DNA of 20,609 bases from Zygnema cylindricum. Its lineage: Eukaryota > Streptophyta > Zygnematophyceae > Zygnematales > Zygnemataceae. A program made the position numbers and the translations under genes. The notes under the pieces are model-generated. The model was not told the origin of the DNA. It was given only the letters and a program-made list of their open reading frames with translations, and made no database searches. The stretch spans positions 17,501-38,109 of the forward strand of contig JBBHKE010000666.1 of NCBI GenBank assembly GCA_037447655.1, in the 5' to 3' direction. Below, one piece after another: positions 17,825 through 20,609 of the stretch (positions are counted from its first letter, which is position 1; every line of letters begins with the position of its first letter).

Positions 17825-18196
17825 CTCTTTCCCATTGAATAAGTCCCGTTAAATGAAATAGTCTACGTGTAAACATTTATATAGTTATCAAATCTTATAT
17901 CACGTAATACTGGTCTTGGACTAATTGGATAAAACTACCGACTACCGGTGACTTTGACGGACGGCAGGTACTAGGTTCAAATCCTGGGTCCGTCAAATAC
18001 CATTTTGGTAAATCTACCAATCTACTGTCTTCTCCCTCTGGATAGCATAGGCAGCCATGGCTTTAGCTCCCTCTCTAACTTTTCGACAAGTGTGGGAGTT
18101 GAAGAGAGGAGTTAGAGGCAGACTGCCTCTGCTTCTTTTCTTTATTTTATCTTTTACAAAACCTAGAAAATACTAAAAGAACCTTTAATTTCTATA
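17825..18196 (-). mobile_element. 5' part of the K 3' LTR, downstream of element I
   Basis: On the minus strand it starts TATAGAAATTAAAGG at 18196, against the polypurine tract. J starts TGTAGAAATTAATGG, so TG has become TA. It holds AGAGGCA-GAC-TGCCTCT, AGCCATGGCT and the tRNA-like module (17930-17994). The match ends near CATTTAACGGGAC, about 17840. The LTR middle (GCGCGGTA repeats, dyads, hairpins) is missing. Confidence 0.8.
17930..17994 (+). other. tRNA-like module in the K 3' LTR (antisense to the LTR)
   Basis: ACTAATTGGATAAAAC (D-arm/A-box-like), GACGGAC (17956-17962), GGCAGGTA, T-arm CTAGG / TTCAAAT / CCTGG (17971-17987; 5-bp stem, 7-nt loop matching the TTCRANY consensus), then GTCCGTC (17988-17994). 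This is the best-preserved minihelix: all acceptor pairs are Watson-Crick and the T-arm has one wobble. Confidence 0.72.
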
Positions 18197-18208
18197 CTCC
18201 CCTTATTT
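18197..18208 (-). promoter_or_regulatory. Polypurine tract of element K
   Basis: The reverse complement reads AAATAAGGGGAG directly before the 3' LTR start at 18196. It is the same as in element I, which supports a common lineage. Confidence 0.8.
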
Positions 18209-18209
18209 T

Positions 18210-18960
18210 CTAGTCACTCTTTAATTTAAGACCATACTTCTCCTTGCAGAAAATTAGTTTAGGGGAAGGCACAGATTTGGTCATCATATCTGCTACCATT
18301 TCACTATCTCACTATCTGGTTTATACTCTAAACTGATTATCTTGTTTTCTACTTTCTCTGTAACGAAGCTAAGTCTAATGTCTATGTGTTTGGCTTTAAA
18401 GTGATGTTTTGGATTGGCAGAAAATGGCAATGGCTGCTTCATTATCACAAAACACCTTTTGGACACCACTCTTAAGATGACCAAGCTCACCAAGCAAAGA
18501 CTTGACCCACATTAATTCTTTTACAGCAGAGCAAGAAGCCATGTACTCAACCTCCATGGTGGACTGAGCAATGACCTTTTGCTGCTTCTTGCTTCCTGCT
18601 CCAGCAGCAAGCCCCATCACCCACATACAATACATATCCAGACGTGCATCTTATTATAAGAGCATCCCCATAGCTGACATCACTCCAAGTGGTGATGTTA
18701 GTATTTTTCCACCCAAATGGAACCATAGATCTCTTGTCCCTATGAGATATCTAAGGACTCTCTTAGCTGCCTCCCAATCCTTCCTAGTGGGAGCATTCAG
18801 ACTCCTACTTAGTACTTCTACAGTTGCGGCTATATCTGGGTGGGTACAATTCATAAAATATATTAGGCTGCCCACTACTCGCCTATAAGGAATTGTCTGC
18901 ATAAATCTTTTCTCTTCAAGGCCTAACTCATCATCGAAGATTATAACTCCCTCTTCCACA
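18210..18960 (-). pseudogene. Copia RNase H remnant (element K)
   Basis: On the minus strand: PYRRVVGSLIYF, HPDIA, then a frameshift near 18715 just before the WSDVSYGD motif. Another shift lies around 18630 before STMEVEYMA, where the catalytic Glu is kept, unlike in element I. FCDNEAAIA follows, then a shift near 18420 before HHFKAKHIDIRL. A short local duplication (AGTGAGAT/AGTGAAAT, near 18300) shifts the frame before VADMMTKSV. The natural stop TAG is at 18212-18210, just before the polypurine tract. It is very similar to element I, so the same family. Confidence 0.88.
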
Positions 18961-19733
18961 CTCCCCTCACTTCCCTTCTTTAGTTCCATTTGAGTGGTAC
19001 AACTAGTAGCCTTGTCCATTTGGAATCTCTCTAACATGTTTCCAATGGCTTCCTTCTCAGTTAATCTTATTATCTTTCTACCTTTGTCTCTCTTTACCCG
19101 AATTCCCAAAACATACCTTGCTTCTCCCATATGTTTCATCTCAAATCTATCGTTTAAATCAGTTTTTAAATTATTAGTTTTATCCATATATTTGCTTAAA
19201 ATAAGCAAATCATCAACATAAAATGCAATAAAAATAATTCATTCCTCATCTTGAAACAAATAAATCGAGTGATATGTGCAGATCCGAACATACCCCAAAC
19301 CTGTAAGAAACTCATCGAACTTCTTATTCCATTGCTGGGGCGCCTGTTTCATCCCATACAAAGATTTGATCAATCGGCATACCTTGCTCTCGTTCCATTG
19401 CTCCACAAATCCTTCGGGCTGTCGCATAAAAATCTCCTCTTCCAACTCTCCATGTAGGAAGGTTGTCATGATGTCCATTTGATGTACTTCTATGTCTTCT
19501 GCTGCCCGCCAAACTAAAAAGTATCCGGACGGAGGGAAACATGACCACCGGTGCAAATGTCTCCTCGTAGTCAATTCCCTCTTTCAGGGTAAATCCTTTC
19601 GCCATTAACCGAGCCTTATAGAGCTCAATGGTGTTATCGGAGTTGAATTTCAGCTTAAATACCCACTTACACCCAATTAGCTTCCTGTCAGGAGGACAAT
19701 CCACCAGTTCCCATGTATCGACCGCCATAATTG
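18961..19733 (-). pseudogene. Copia reverse transcriptase remnant (element K)
   Basis: It begins abruptly next to the 5' LTR end. TWELVDCPP, CKWVFKL, YKARLMAKGF and FAPV lead to a frameshift near 19505-19512. MDIMTTFLHGELEE, QPEGFV and MKQAPQQW follow, then an in-frame TGA (19241-19239). FYVDDLL with the catalytic Asp pair comes shortly after, then GEARYVLGI. The ATG at 19728 is internal to RT and not a real start. Three catalytic Asp positions survive. The element cannot be autonomous because gag, protease and integrase are deleted. Confidence 0.9.
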
Positions 19734-20137
19734 TGCATTTGTGTGTCCTTCATTGGACTACATAATTTAGGAAGCCTCTAGATACCTTTTAACTAGCCCA
19801 CTTAAGCCAAAACCATTGCTTCCCAATAGGACAAATTGACAATCTCAATGCACCCCTTTTTAGCTTAGACTTCCTTGAGTCTGTAGCAAAAAGAATCACT
19901 GAAAACGGCCAACCATCCGATAAGTTATGAGGTGGCAAACATGCCAATTTATAGAAAGCTCTCAAAGGGAGAGGTGACTGTCTAAAACATATGCTAAGTC
20001 CTACTTCCCTCTCACCACCCCTATGTACTAAAGTACGACACTATCACATAACTGTAAAGTACATAAAGGTACTACGGCTGATGTCCTTTCTATACAGCCT
20101 GTGTATGACAAGGCCGCTGAGTGGACGCATGTTAACC
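19734..20137 (-). mobile_element. 5' LTR of element K, 5'-truncated
   Basis: On the minus strand the LTR ends CCAATGAAGGACACACAAATGCA at 19734. Going inward it has CTAGAGGCTTCC, AGACT/AGTCT (19867-19882, the GACTC hairpin with a wobble), TTGGCATGTTTGCC, CTCTCCCTTTGAGAG, and GTAC dyads around 20035-20100. The match to D and J stops near 20137, where a gag reading frame on the opposite strand begins. The CCATGG end, tRNA-like module and TACCGCGCAT region are absent. Confidence 0.78.
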
Positions 20138-20609
20138 TATCACTCTGGCTTCATATACTGGGAAAGTATGAAGACAGGAGCTCTATGTGAGAAACGGTTT
20201 TGGGGAATAGTGAGTGGACGGGTGAGGCGTCCATCCAGTCTAGGGATACCTCCAGGGTTTACAGGAGGCAGATTCACTAGAGATGCAGATCCATCTTCAA
20301 CGGAGGAGACAAAGGAAGGAGAGGTGGTGGATAAAGGAAAGGAGAAGGAGACGACCACACCAATAGCAACTAGTTCGGCATTCATGTCACCTATTCCGAG
20401 GAATGAGGAGAATGATACTGATACGCGGGACTTCAACAATATGGCGGCAAAGCACTTCATCCTCCGCCACCTTACTCAAGAACTTGCATGTCCTCATTTG
20501 CAGGTAGAAAGGGCATCCGATCTTTGGATGGCTCTCATAGAGATGTACCAAAGTGGTACGATTCAGCAACAACAGTTGGCTGATCAGAAAGTTAAAGAGT
20601 ACGTATACA
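20135..20609 (+). CDS. Partial copia gag-like frame, open to the window edge
   Basis: The frame is open without a stop for at least 158 codons and runs off the right edge. The early part (TYHSGFIYWESM ... RFWGIVSG) resembles the start of plant copia gag, where a Y-x-x-W segment and LWxIVSG are usual. An acidic, lysine-rich spacer (EETKEGEVVDKGKEKE) follows. Then comes a helical part (AAKHFILRHLTQELACPHL ... ASDLWMALIEMYQSG) fitting the UBN2/gag pattern L-x(n)-A-x2-LW-x2-L-x3-Y. It abuts the truncated K 5' LTR in the opposite orientation. The true start is not visible; the ATG at 20168 is in frame but probably internal. It may be part of another element or an inverted piece of K's own lost gag. 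Confidence 0.65.

Larger units (their letters stand above)
11802..20137 (-). mobile_element. Copia element K, internally deleted, with nested elements I and J
   Basis: K is a minus-strand copia remnant. Reading 3' to 5' along the plus strand: the tail of its 3' LTR (11802-11876), inserted element I, the rest of the 3' LTR (17825-18196), the polypurine tract (18197-18208), RNase H and RT (18210-19733), then the 5' LTR (19734-about 20137). The 5' LTR ends TGCA and joins within a couple of bases to the first part of RT. The primer-binding site, gag, protease and integrase are gone. The 3' LTR has also lost roughly its central half; this loss is older than the insertion of I, because I sits at the deletion scar. 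The outer target duplication of K cannot be checked because its 5' LTR is truncated at about 20137. Confidence 0.75.

Noticed and set aside
18571-18888. 105-codon plus-strand frame (and 18994-19221, 19251-19482)
   Set aside because: All are antisense shadows of the RT and RNase H of element K.
19324-19728. Gene start at 19728 on the minus strand
   Set aside because: Corresponds to an internal position of RT in element I; the frame is cut by an LTR join and a frameshift.

Overview
The window looks like a transposon-packed, gene-poor stretch of a streptophyte (land plant or charophyte alga) nuclear genome. I see no intact host gene. The recognisable coding sequence is all Ty1/copia retrotransposon gag or pol: the protease tail, the HHCC zinc finger, the integrase core, a reverse transcriptase with YVDD, and a copia-type RNase H. 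Almost all of it is broken by stops and frameshifts. The species and copia lineage cannot be fixed from sequence alone.

Layout. 1-3700: AT-rich, non-genic, with low-complexity DNA at about 2130-2365. 3710-4476: a 5'-truncated LTR (C, +). 4515-7615: two copies of an unnamed long-armed foldback-type element carrying many TTGTAGACGTC-like motifs. The second copy is split by a solo LTR (D, -, 5294-6636, TSD ACGAT). 8613-9517: solo LTR F (+, TSD GTTAT). 10631-11643: solo LTR G (-, TSD GTCTA), sitting inside a 77-bp tandem repeat. 11802-20137: three insertion layers. The oldest is a minus-strand copia remnant K (5' LTR at 19734-20137, pol at 18210-19733, and a decayed 3' LTR split between 17825-18196 and 11802-11876). 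A plus-strand copia element I (11877-17819, TSD CTTTC) inserted into K's 3' LTR. A solo LTR J (-, 16296-17342, TSD GCATG) then inserted into I's 3' LTR. At about 20135-20609 an open gag frame of another copia sequence runs off the window edge on the plus strand.

All the LTRs belong to one superfamily of about 0.9-1.35 kb, diverged in sequence but alike in order: a CCATGG palindrome near the start, then an antisense tRNA-like module, a TACCGCGCAT repeat region, dyad-rich GTAC/CACGTG motifs, and a cassette of small hairpins near the 3' end. The most unusual finding is the tRNA-like module. In LTRs D, J and K it folds as a T-arm plus acceptor minihelix with identical spacing and paired (covarying) substitutions. 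Other copies keep A-box-like and B-box-like sequences. This recalls Cassandra TRIM elements, whose LTRs carry 5S rRNA sequence, but here the captured module resembles a tRNA. A second dyad in the LTRs also shows paired changes. These LTR structures are the best candidates for something undescribed in this window.
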